DNA from: JBKEDH01 sp047975295 | GTDB lineage: Bacteria > Bacteroidota > Bacteroidia > Flavobacteriales > Flavobacteriaceae | Direction: 5' to 3' | Assembly (NCBI GenBank): GCA_047975295.1 | Contig: JBKEDH010000032.1 | Span: 1 to 7,985, forward strand | Length of the DNA stretch: 7,985 nt | Shown here: piece by piece, positions 1-5,785 of the stretch | Numbering within the stretch: position 1 is the stretch's first letter | How the letters are laid out: every line of letters starts with the position of its first letter | Position numbers and translations under genes: made by a program | Notes under the pieces: model-generated | What the model saw: only the letters and a program-made list of their open reading frames with translations | Told to the model about the DNA's origin: nothing | Database searches by the model: none

Positions 1-140
1 TACCCAAAGTACGGCCAAACACTTGATAACTAAGTTGTATTTCGGGAACGGACACGTTACTTTGTGTGATAAAGTTTTTTAGGGTGATATGTTGTAAATT
101 ACTTTTCAATATAATTGCTTTATGCTTTTTTGTGTGATTG
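1..140. other. Left-edge AT-rich stretch without a callable gene
   Basis: No convincing gene is visible here. One plus-strand frame is open from the window edge to a TAA at 31-33 and would end in YPKYGQTLDN, so the stretch could hold the last codons of a gene entering from the left. Ten codons are too few to identify anything, and a second frame stays open a little longer, to a TAG at 86-88. The rest is T-rich and runs into the repeat array at about 141. Confidence 0.25.
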
Positions 141-428
141 GATTCTTCTATTATAACTTTATGATTCTCCGCTTTGCTTAGAATGACAAAAAACTGCTGA
201 ATGTCATGCTAAACGAAGTGAAGCATCTCTTTTCGCGATTAAATAAAACGCTTTGCTTTATTGAGATTCTTCGCTTTACTCAGAACGACAAGGAACTTCT
301 GAATGTCATGCCGAACGAAGTGAAGCATCTCTTTTCGCGATTAAATAAAACGCTTCGCTTTATTGAGATTCTTCGCTTCGCTCAGAATGACAGCAATCGT
401 GTCATGTTGAACGGTAGTGAAACATCTC
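141..428. repeat. REP-like palindromic array, left copy (three direct/inverted pairs)
   Basis: Two short elements alternate. The direct element (core CTTCGCTTCGCTCAGAATGA) lies at 163-188, 263-290 and 365-392. The inverted element (core TGTCATGCTGAACGAAGTGA) lies at 202-229, 304-331 and 400-428. They are imperfect reverse complements, matching at about 24 of 28 positions, so neighbouring copies can fold into long hairpins in DNA or RNA. Direct-to-inverted gaps are 13, 13 and 7 bases; inverted-to-direct gaps are 33 and 33. Such regular palindromic intergenic repeats are known as REP or BIME elements in other bacteria. Plus-strand reading frames over the array (from 206) give low-complexity peptides repeated in step with the DNA and are not genes. 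The whole block is repeated collinearly at 750-1029. Confidence 0.9.
202..392 (+). repeat. Tandem duplication of an 89-nt inverted-direct hairpin unit
   Basis: Bases 202-290 and 304-392 are two copies of the same 89-nt unit, identical at 83 of 89 positions by my alignment, with a 102-base period. Each unit holds an inverted element, a 33-base spacer containing an AATAAA...TTTATT inner palindrome, and a direct element. Each unit is therefore one long imperfect hairpin. The closeness of the copies suggests recent amplification of the unit within the array. Confidence 0.85.
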
Positions 429-735
429 AAATTTCACTATTTAAAAACTTCCATTCCGGGTTAAACCCCGTTATTAATTCATCCTTTTTTATTCGTTTCC
501 AACCTTTTAATTGTTTTTCTCTATTAATTGCATCTTCCACACTGTTAAAAACCTCATAATAAACCAAATAAAAACAATTGTATTTTGCTGTAAAAGCCTT
601 TGAATGTGCTTCGGGATTACAATGAAAATATAATCTTTCTTTAAGATTATTTGTCATTCCAATATAAACAACATTTTTATTCTTATTTGTTAGTATGTAA
701 ACATAGTAATTATGGGTTCCTAATGTTTTATACAT
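427..735 (-). CDS. GIY-YIG domain nuclease, small single-domain type
   Basis: This 102-residue protein is essentially one GIY-YIG nuclease domain. The GIY-like strand is YVYIL at residues 11-15, the YIG motif is residues 24-26, the catalytic arginine is probably R34 in NNLKERL, H38 follows, and the metal-binding glutamate is probably E73 in NREKQLK. The family's usual NPEW tail is at 92-95. All expected catalytic residues are present, so it looks intact. Families of this size (YhbQ/UPF0213-like) are common in Bacteroidota, often in several copies, and their cellular role is poorly defined; 'UvrC subunit' labels for them are misleading because the UvrC DNA-repair domains are absent. The start at 733-735 has an A-rich leader and no Shine-Dalgarno, normal for the phylum. 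The TGA stop (429 to 427) overlaps the edge of the left repeat array, and the right array begins 15 bases beyond the start codon. It lies on the metY strand but about 400 bases beyond that gene. Confidence 0.9.
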   Translation of the reverse strand: MYKTLGTHNYYVYILTNKNKNVVYIGMTNNLKERLYFHCNPEAHSKAFTAKYNCFYLVYYEVFNSVEDAINREKQLKGWKRIKKDELITGFNPEWKFLNSEI

Positions 736-749
736 TTTGTTTTTATTGT

Positions 750-1076
750 GATTCTTCTGTTATTGCTCCAAGATTCTTCGCTTTGCTCAGAATGACAGAA
801 AACTGCTGTGTGTCATGCTGAACGATAGTGAAGCATCTCTTTTCGTTATTAAATACTTTCCTAAGATTCTTCGCTTCGCTCAGAATGACAAGAAACTGCT
901 GAATGTCATGATGAACGAAGTGAAGAATCTCAAATTGTGATTAAATAAAATTTCTTTCCTTTCCTGAGATTCTTCGCTTCGCTCAGAATGACAGCAATCG
1001 TGTCATGTTGAATGGTAGTGAAACATCTCTTTGTTTTATTTACGACTTGAGATGCTTCGCTTCGCTCAGAATGACA
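750..1076. repeat. REP-like palindromic array, right copy plus one extra direct element
   Basis: Direct elements lie at 771-797, 863-890, 966-993 and 1049-1076; inverted elements at 811-839, 904-931 and 1001-1029. The direct-to-inverted gaps are 13, 13 and 7, the same series as in the left array. Alignment to the left array starts at 141/750 with a constant offset of 609 through the first pair, then 600-601 for the later pairs. The last pair (365-428 versus 966-1029) differs at one base in 64. The final direct element at 1049 has no inverted partner and looks like a truncated pair. Reading frames across this block (minus 930-1118, plus from 1031) yield repeat-derived peptides such as VILSEAKNL and are not genes. 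The array occupies most of the gap between the nuclease gene and the metY stop codon. Confidence 0.9.
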
Positions 1077-1110
1077 AAGGACTTTTAAAATTTTTATTAT
1101 TCTCTTTTGG

Positions 1111-1143
1111 TTTTTCACTTTTCACTTATCATTTTTCACTTTC
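1111..1143. repeat. Short TTTTCACT-type simple repeat next to metY stop
   Basis: Three CAC-containing T-rich units (TTTTTCACTTTTCACTTATC, then ATTTTTCACTTTCC) sit just past the metY stop codon at 1146-1148. On the metY transcript they would read as purine-rich GTGAAAA repeats. There is no hairpin, so this is not an intrinsic terminator; it is probably a slippage-prone simple repeat. Confidence 0.5.
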
Positions 1144-1145
1144 CA

Positions 1146-2420
1146 TTAAATCTTACCAAACACTTCCTTTAAATCGGCTTTTAAATCGTCAATATCTTCA
1201 AGTCCAACCGATAAACGTATTAAATCGGGTGTAACACCTGCCGAGGCTTGATCGCTTTCGCTTAATTGTTGGTGCGTAGTACTTGCCGGATGGATAATTA
1301 AGGATTTTGTATCGCCAATATTGGCCAATAGTGAAAACAGTTTGGTGTTATCGGCTATTGTTTTGGCTGCATTAAATCCGCCTTTTGCCCCAAAGGTAAT
1401 AATGCCGCTTTGTCCTTTAGGCAAATACGTATTGGCCAAAGTCTTGTATTTACTCGACTCCAATCCCGGATAATTTACCCAAGCCACTTCCGGCTGTTGT
1501 TCTAACCATTTTGCAAGTTCCAAAGCGTTCAAACTATGCTGTTTTATCCTTACAGGAAGGGTTTCCAAACCTTGTAGAATTTGAAAGGCGTTAAACGGAC
1601 TTAAAGCTCCTCCAAAATCCCTTAATCCTTCAATAATTAATTTAAAAACAAACGAAGCCTTGCCAAAAGCATCGTGTAATTTCAAACCGTGATATCCGGG
1701 TGAAGGTTCGGTAAACTCGGGAAATTTCCCATTTGCCCAATTAAAGGTTCCAGCATCAATTATGGCACCTCCCAACGAAGTTCCCTGCCCCCCTATATAT
1801 TTTGTTAAGGAATGTACCACCAAATCGGCACCGTGCTCGATAGGCTTTAACAAAGCCGATGTTGCCACGGTGTTATCGACAATAAAAGGTACTCCTGCTG
1901 TTTTGGCATGTTTGGAAATGGCCTTTAAATCCAATACATCCAATTTTGGGTTTCCTAAAGATTCCACAAAAAAGGCCCGTGTATTTTCTTTTACTGCTTT
2001 GGCAAAATTATCGGGATTATCGGCATCGACAAAGGTTGTTGTAATACCCAATCGGGGCAATGTTACATTAAGTAGATTAAACGTACCGCCATATAGACTG
2101 CCGGAAGCCACAATGTGGTCGCCTGCTTTTAATAAGGTTAACAATCCGGTTGAAATGGCCGATGTACCCGAAGCAAAAACCACAGCACCTATACCGCCTT
2201 CAACAGCTGCCAAACGATCCTGTAGAATTTGGTTTGTCGGATTGTTTAGGCGGGTATAAATATAGCCCAGTTCTTTTAGCCCAAAAAGGCTTGCTGCATG
2301 GTCGGAATTATTAAATACGTACGACGACGTTTGGTAAATAGGCACGGCTTGATTTCCTCCGTTTGCCGAAGCATCGTAACCTGCTCTCAATACTTTTGTT
2401 TCTAATTTTTGTGTGCTCAT
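1146..2420 (-). CDS. metY: O-acetylhomoserine sulfhydrylase (aminocarboxypropyltransferase)
   Basis: This 424-residue PLP enzyme of the Cys/Met-metabolism family is predicted to join O-acetylhomoserine and sulfide into homocysteine in the cytosol, the direct sulfhydrylation route to methionine. The length is normal for MetY and longer than the roughly 380-400 residues of MetB or MetC. Visible signatures are Y56 and R58 in YTRLNNPT (phosphate contact from the partner subunit), the SGTSA phosphate loop around 84-88, D182 in VDNT (pyridine nitrogen), the Schiff-base lysine K207 in HSLTKYIGG, and R402 in IRLSVG for the substrate carboxylate. The long insert around 222-250 (NWANGKFPEFTEPSPGYHGL) is typical of MetY. 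A SAM-I riboswitch lies 163 bases upstream, which independently supports a methionine role. The start is ATG at 2420-2418 with an A-rich leader. It is probably transcribed alone, since the next gene on this strand lies beyond the repeat array. A cystathionine gamma-synthase-like side activity cannot be excluded. Confidence 0.95.
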   Translation of the reverse strand: MSTQKLETKVLRAGYDASANGGNQAVPIYQTSSYVFNNSDHAASLFGLKELGYIYTRLNNPTNQILQDRLAAVEGGIGAVVFASGTSAISTGLLTLLKAGDHIVASGSLYGGTFNLLNVTLPRLGITTTFVDADNPDNFAKAVKENTRAFFVESLGNPKLDVLDLKAISKHAKTAGVPFIVDNTVATSALLKPIEHGADLVVHSLTKYIGGQGTSLGGAIIDAGTFNWANGKFPEFTEPSPGYHGLKLHDAFGKASFVFKLIIEGLRDFGGALSPFNAFQILQGLETLPVRIKQHSLNALELAKWLEQQPEVAWVNYPGLESSKYKTLANTYLPKGQSGIITFGAKGGFNAAKTIADNTKLFSLLANIGDTKSLIIHPASTTHQQLSESDQASAGVTPDLIRLSVGLEDIDDLKADLKEVFGKI

Positions 2421-2469
2421 TTTTCTAATTTTTTTTGAGTTAATAAATATTTAAATCAAAAGCCAAAAT

Positions 2470-2577
2470 GCATCAAAAATTTTGATGTGCTTTATAGAAG
2501 TGATTTAGATTTCTTCTATTTGCTAAAATCACTTCTTAGAAAAATGTTATAAGAAATTAAATTACGTTAAGTAATTT
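2470..2577 (-). promoter_or_regulatory. Hairpin-rich linker, probable riboswitch expression platform
   Basis: Three inverted repeats lie between the riboswitch and metY. In transcript order they are an AAATTAC/GTAATTT hairpin (2577-2559), a strong hairpin with AGAAGTGATTTTAG pairing to CTAAATCACTTCT (2536-2496), and GCACATCAAAA pairing to TTTTGATGC (2490-2470). The second is the most stable, about 13 pairs with one bulged base. The third is followed only by a broken T run (ATTTTGGCTTTTG), so it would be a weak intrinsic terminator at best. Control by premature termination or by another route is inferred; I could not find a clean antiterminator pairing with the closing stem of the riboswitch. 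Confidence 0.55.
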
Positions 2578-2583
2578 GCTTTT

Positions 2584-2705
2584 GTTATCTATCCAAATTT
2601 CCAAAAAACAACTTTGGAAAACGGGTAGAATTTAGCACCTTCTTTAATTGGGTAAAGGGTTGCTAAGGCTTCAAAGGGTCTAATCCCTCCACCTTTCTTG
2701 ATAAC
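2584..2705 (-). ncRNA. SAM-I riboswitch (S-box leader)
   Basis: Read on the minus strand, the region carries the conserved S-box core in order: ATCAAGA with GGTGGAGGGA, then GACCC, TGAAGCC, GCAACCC, AAGGTGCTAAATTC, and a final GATAGATAAC. The closing P1 stem is exact, GTTATC at 2705-2700 with GATAAC at 2589-2584. The P4-type hairpin is TTTCCAAA with TTTGGAAA. These elements bind S-adenosylmethionine and in known cases lower expression of methionine genes when SAM is plentiful. The aptamer lies upstream of metY, 163 bases before its start codon, on the same strand. A weak match to the Bacteroidota -7 element lies at 2736-2743 (AATATTTG on the minus strand), about 30 bases upstream of the aptamer, but no good -33 partner is visible. 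Confidence 0.96.
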
Positions 2706-2820
2706 ATTTCAATAAGTTTTTGAACTTTGTTTATGCAAATATTCGTTTAAAGTTTTTAAAATTCCTAATTTTTTGATTGGTTTTTTAATTGAAAATTGGA
2801 CTTTGTTTTTTTTTGAAAGT

Positions 2821-4362
2821 TCAATTTAAAGCCTTAAACTTCTCCTTTATAATAACATCGATGGGCTTGTTTTCTATTTTGGATTCTAACCAAGAAATAA
2901 TATCGAGGTACAAAAATGCCCGACTTTGGTAGGGGTCGTCTTCGTATTGTTTTAGTTTTTTATGAAGTTTTTTAAATTCGTTTTTTACCTCATGTGGATA
3001 AATATCGCCTAAGCCCCGTAAAAATTTTATGAACTCTTTTTGCACTTCATACAAATCTTCCATTTTAATTAAAAACTTATAAGTGCTCCGTATTAAAATA
3101 TCTAGGTTATAATCCAGTCCGGCCTCGTAATGTGCCACTAAATTCAATATTCGGGAAAAACACAGCAAATCCTCGCGCATTTGTAAGGATTTGTTGTTAA
3201 TTATTTTCTCTAAATATACAATGCACTTTTTATAATCGCCATCACCAAAATACATACTGGCAATTTTATAATAGAATACCATAATATGATGCTCGTCTAT
3301 CCTATTGCTGTAATCTTTTAAATGTTCCAACACTTCGTCGATTAAAGGTAATCCTTGCTTAAAACTACCTTCGAAAAAATGCAAATTGAATTTATTGTTG
3401 TAAACGTAAAGGAATATTAAGCCTTCGATATTATCGTCTTTAGGAAACCACTTCTCATTTGTAATTGTTTCCAATCGAATTAAAGATTCCTTAAATTTAT
3501 TATAATGTCTTAGATAAAACAAAGCTTCTAACAAATAATGATTTCCCTTTAGAAAAAACACAGGATTTAATTTTATCTGTTCTTTGTTTTCATAAAATAA
3601 ATCGACCCATTTGCTTGCATATTTAAAGCAGGACAAAAAATCCAAAGTTAAAAAGCTGTACCATAAATAGGCTTTGTAAAGCCATAATTTTTCCCTAAAT
3701 CCCAGTGTATTTATATCGTATTTGGGCATTCGGGCATTAAAATAGTCCTTAATCTGCTCGCCATCTTTATCGTTTTTAACATAGCCTATTTTTAAAAACA
3801 ATCCGTAAAGCTGCAAGGAGAGGTTTGACAGTTTACTTGCCAAAACATTATGTTTACTCAAGTCTTTAGCCTGGATAGAAAGTTCGTCTGCCCTATTGCT
3901 TAAACTGCGGGTAATATATTGCGATTCTATTAATTTTTCGAACTCGACAATTTCGTAAGCTACGTTCTTTTCTTCGCTGCTTATGGCCATATTCTTGGCT
4001 TTGTCCAAAATCTTTAAACTTTGTTTGTACAATCCTTTATGGTATAAAATCGTAGCAAAATCTAGCTGTTCGCGAATTTGGATTCTTAAATTTTGATGAG
4101 AAGGATTTAACCGTAAACTAATTAATATTTGTTTATATAAATGTGCCTTTAAATTAGACAGTTGTCCTTTTTTAACAATTTCTTTTTTTAAAATGGCCAT
4201 TTCGTCGTAAGCCGATAACTTTTCAAGAATATTGAACAGAGCCAAAAACTTCGAATCTTCATTTACGCCCAAACGTCCCACATATAATTTGAATTGTCGT
4301 TTCTCGGACTTCGAGAGTGATTTCACCAATACAAACAAATTATCTTTTTGCTCTTTTGTCAT
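2821..4362 (-). CDS. Uncharacterised 513-residue helical-repeat (TPR-like) protein
   Basis: I do not recognise a characterised function. The protein is strongly helical, rich in Lys, Leu, Ile and Tyr, and has no signal peptide or membrane segment, so it is probably cytosolic. TPR-like helix pairs are visible at about residues 107-126 (YHKGLYKQSLKILDKAKNMA) and 371-390 (YFGDGDYKKCIVYLEKIINN), and the spacing of aromatic and Ala/Gly positions elsewhere suggests more degenerate repeats. The N-terminus (KSLSKSEKRQFKLYVGRLG, 14-32) is charged and looks like a conserved cap. Proteins of this size and style occur as hypothetical genes in Bacteroidota. A role as a protein-interaction scaffold is a guess from the fold only. 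It is divergent from leuA with a 149-bp spacer. Its stop is 115 bases upstream of the SAM riboswitch with no clear terminator between, so read-through into the metY leader is possible. The start ATG at 4362-4360 is preceded by an AT-rich leader without a Shine-Dalgarno. Confidence 0.85.
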   Translation of the reverse strand: MTKEQKDNLFVLVKSLSKSEKRQFKLYVGRLGVNEDSKFLALFNILEKLSAYDEMAILKKEIVKKGQLSNLKAHLYKQILISLRLNPSHQNLRIQIREQLDFATILYHKGLYKQSLKILDKAKNMAISSEEKNVAYEIVEFEKLIESQYITRSLSNRADELSIQAKDLSKHNVLASKLSNLSLQLYGLFLKIGYVKNDKDGEQIKDYFNARMPKYDINTLGFREKLWLYKAYLWYSFLTLDFLSCFKYASKWVDLFYENKEQIKLNPVFFLKGNHYLLEALFYLRHYNKFKESLIRLETITNEKWFPKDDNIEGLIFLYVYNNKFNLHFFEGSFKQGLPLIDEVLEHLKDYSNRIDEHHIMVFYYKIASMYFGDGDYKKCIVYLEKIINNKSLQMREDLLCFSRILNLVAHYEAGLDYNLDILIRSTYKFLIKMEDLYEVQKEFIKFLRGLGDIYPHEVKNEFKKLHKKLKQYEDDPYQSRAFLYLDIISWLESKIENKPIDVIIKEKFKALN

Positions 4363-4452
4363 AGTTACAAAAACAATTATAAAACACTAATTATCAATTA
4401 TTTAAAATAAAAACAAAACAGTTAAACATCGTAATAAAAACTTAGGGCATTA

Positions 4453-4460
4453 TACTTTTA
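4453..4460 (+). promoter_or_regulatory. leuA: Possible -7 element of the leuA promoter
   Basis: TACTTTTA matches five of the six fixed bases of the Bacteroidota -7 consensus TAnnTTTG, 51 bases before the leuA start codon, in the divergent spacer 4363-4511. No matching TTG-type -33 element sits at the expected distance, and the spacer is so AT-rich that chance matches are likely. Confidence 0.25.
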
Positions 4461-4511
4461 CGCAACCAAAATATACATTCGTATAACAAAAAGAAAATTT
4501 TATTTTAATAA

Positions 4512-5684
4512 ATGTCTAATAACGTACATATTTTTGATACCACGCTACGTGATGGCGAACAAGTTCCCGGCTGTAAATTAAATACAACACAAAAATTAAT
4601 TATTGCCGAACAATTGGATAATTTGGGCGTCGATATTATCGAAGCAGGTTTTCCTGTTTCCAGTCCCGGCGATTTCCAATCGGTCGAAGCTATTGCCAAA
4701 CTTGTAAAAAACGCAACAGTATGTGGTTTAACACGTTCGGTTGAAAATGATATAAAAGTGGCTGCCGAAGCTCTAAAACATGCAAAAAAAGCTAGAATCC
4801 ATACCGGAATAGGCACATCCGATTCGCACATAACCCATAAATTCCGATCGAATAGAGAAGACATTATAGAGCGTGCCGTAAGAGCCGTTAAGTATGCCAA
4901 ATCTTTTGTAGAAGATGTCGAGTTCTATGCCGAAGATGCCGGTCGTACCGACAACGATTATCTTGCCCGTGTTTGCGAAGCCGTAATTAAAGCTGGTGCA
5001 ACTGTTTTAAATATACCGGATACAACAGGATATTGTCTGCCAAGCGAATATGGTGCCAAAATGAAATACCTACGGGAAAACGTAAAAGGCATCGATAAAG
5101 CCATTTTATCCTGCCATTGCCATAACGATTTGGGTTTGGCAACAGCAAACTCGATAGAAGGCGTTATTAACGGTGCTCGCCAAATAGAATGTACCATTAA
5201 CGGTATTGGCGAACGTGCCGGAAACACAGCCTTGGAAGAAGTGGTTATGATTTTAAAACAACACCCTTACTTAAATTTAGACACTAACATTAAAACCGAA
5301 ATGCTTTATGGATTAAGCCAATTGGTATCCGATAACATGGGCATTTATACACAGCCCAACAAGGCTATTGTCGGGTCGAATGCCTTTGCACATAGTTCTG
5401 GTATCCACCAAGATGGTGTAATTAAAAATCGCGAAACTTACGAGATTATCGATCCCAAAGATGTTGGCGTAACCGAATCGGCCATTGTACTTACAGCAAG
5501 AAGCGGTCGTGCAGCTTTAGCTTATCGGGCAAAAAACGTAGGCTACGAATTAACCAAACTTCAATTGGATGAAATTTACAGAGATTTCTTAAATTACGCC
5601 GACAAGAAAAAAGAAGTTAACGACAACGATATCCATATAATAGTAGAAAACAGTAAACTATATAAAGAGATTACTTCTGTATAA
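4512..5684 (+). CDS. leuA: 2-isopropylmalate synthase, short form
   Basis: This enzyme condenses acetyl-CoA with 2-oxoisovalerate, the committed step of leucine synthesis. The DRE-TIM metallolyase barrel is clear: TLRDGEQ at 11-17 gives R13, D14 and E16; CHCHND at 201-206 gives metal ligands H202 and H204; GIGERAGNTALEE at 231-243 gives N238 and is a strong LeuA signature; SGIHQDG at 296-302 is the conserved linker motif. It ends at 390 residues, whereas classical LeuA has about 510 with a C-terminal leucine-binding domain. That domain is absent, but the protein looks complete and this length is the usual flavobacterial form. Feedback inhibition by leucine would have to work differently or be missing. 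Homocitrate synthase and citramalate synthase are related alternatives; the ERAGNTALEE context and the leuB gene 101 bases downstream favour LeuA. The ATG follows an A/T-rich leader with no Shine-Dalgarno. Confidence 0.93.
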   Translation: MSNNVHIFDTTLRDGEQVPGCKLNTTQKLIIAEQLDNLGVDIIEAGFPVSSPGDFQSVEAIAKLVKNATVCGLTRSVENDIKVAAEALKHAKKARIHTGIGTSDSHITHKFRSNREDIIERAVRAVKYAKSFVEDVEFYAEDAGRTDNDYLARVCEAVIKAGATVLNIPDTTGYCLPSEYGAKMKYLRENVKGIDKAILSCHCHNDLGLATANSIEGVINGARQIECTINGIGERAGNTALEEVVMILKQHPYLNLDTNIKTEMLYGLSQLVSDNMGIYTQPNKAIVGSNAFAHSSGIHQDGVIKNRETYEIIDPKDVGVTESAIVLTARSGRAALAYRAKNVGYELTKLQLDEIYRDFLNYADKKKEVNDNDIHIIVENSKLYKEITSV

Positions 5685-5697
5685 CACATTAAATAAA

Positions 5698-5754
5698 TGA
5701 AACACCCATGATTAAACTTAAATCACGCAGCAGAATGTTAATTTGAGTGTTCCA
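5698..5754 (+). other. Weak inverted repeat in the leuA-leuB spacer
   Basis: TGAAACACCC (5698-5707) can pair with GAGTGTTCCA (5745-5754) with two mismatches, enclosing a loop of about 37 bases. It is followed by an A run, not a T run, so it is not an intrinsic terminator. It may be a processing or stability hairpin in a leuAB transcript, or chance. A 12-codon frame (MIKLKSRSRMLI) inside it has no leucine run and does not look like an attenuator peptide. Confidence 0.25.
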
Positions 5755-5785
5755 TCTGACTATTAAAAAAAATAAATATTAACAG

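Noticed and set aside
1..33. Tail of a plus-strand gene ending YPKYGQTLDN
   Set aside because: Ten codons cannot be told from chance, and another frame is open for longer, so I did not call a gene.
206..559. Plus-strand 117-codon reading frame across the left repeat array
   Set aside because: The peptide repeats itself in step with the DNA repeats and then runs antisense over the nuclease gene; it is a by-product of the repeats.
163..1076. CRISPR array
   Set aside because: The repeats alternate in orientation, the spacers are similar to one another and of variable length, and no cas genes are present.
930..1118. Minus-strand frame encoding peptides such as CHSERSEAS and VILSEAKNL
   Set aside because: It is made almost entirely of palindromic repeat sequence. 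Such peptides are familiar artefacts of repeat translation.
1031..1234. Plus-strand 67-codon frame
   Set aside because: It begins in a repeat element and ends antisense to the metY coding region, with no protein-like pattern.
1762..2259. Plus-strand 165-codon frame inside metY
   Set aside because: It lies fully antisense to a clearly conserved enzyme gene and has no recognisable motif.
4505..4900. Minus-strand 131-codon frame opposite leuA
   Set aside because: It is an antisense shadow of the conserved LeuA barrel, and its stop codon lies at the leuA start region.
5707..5746. Possible leucine attenuator peptide between leuA and leuB
   Set aside because: The 12-codon frame has only two leucines, no run of them, and no terminator follows.
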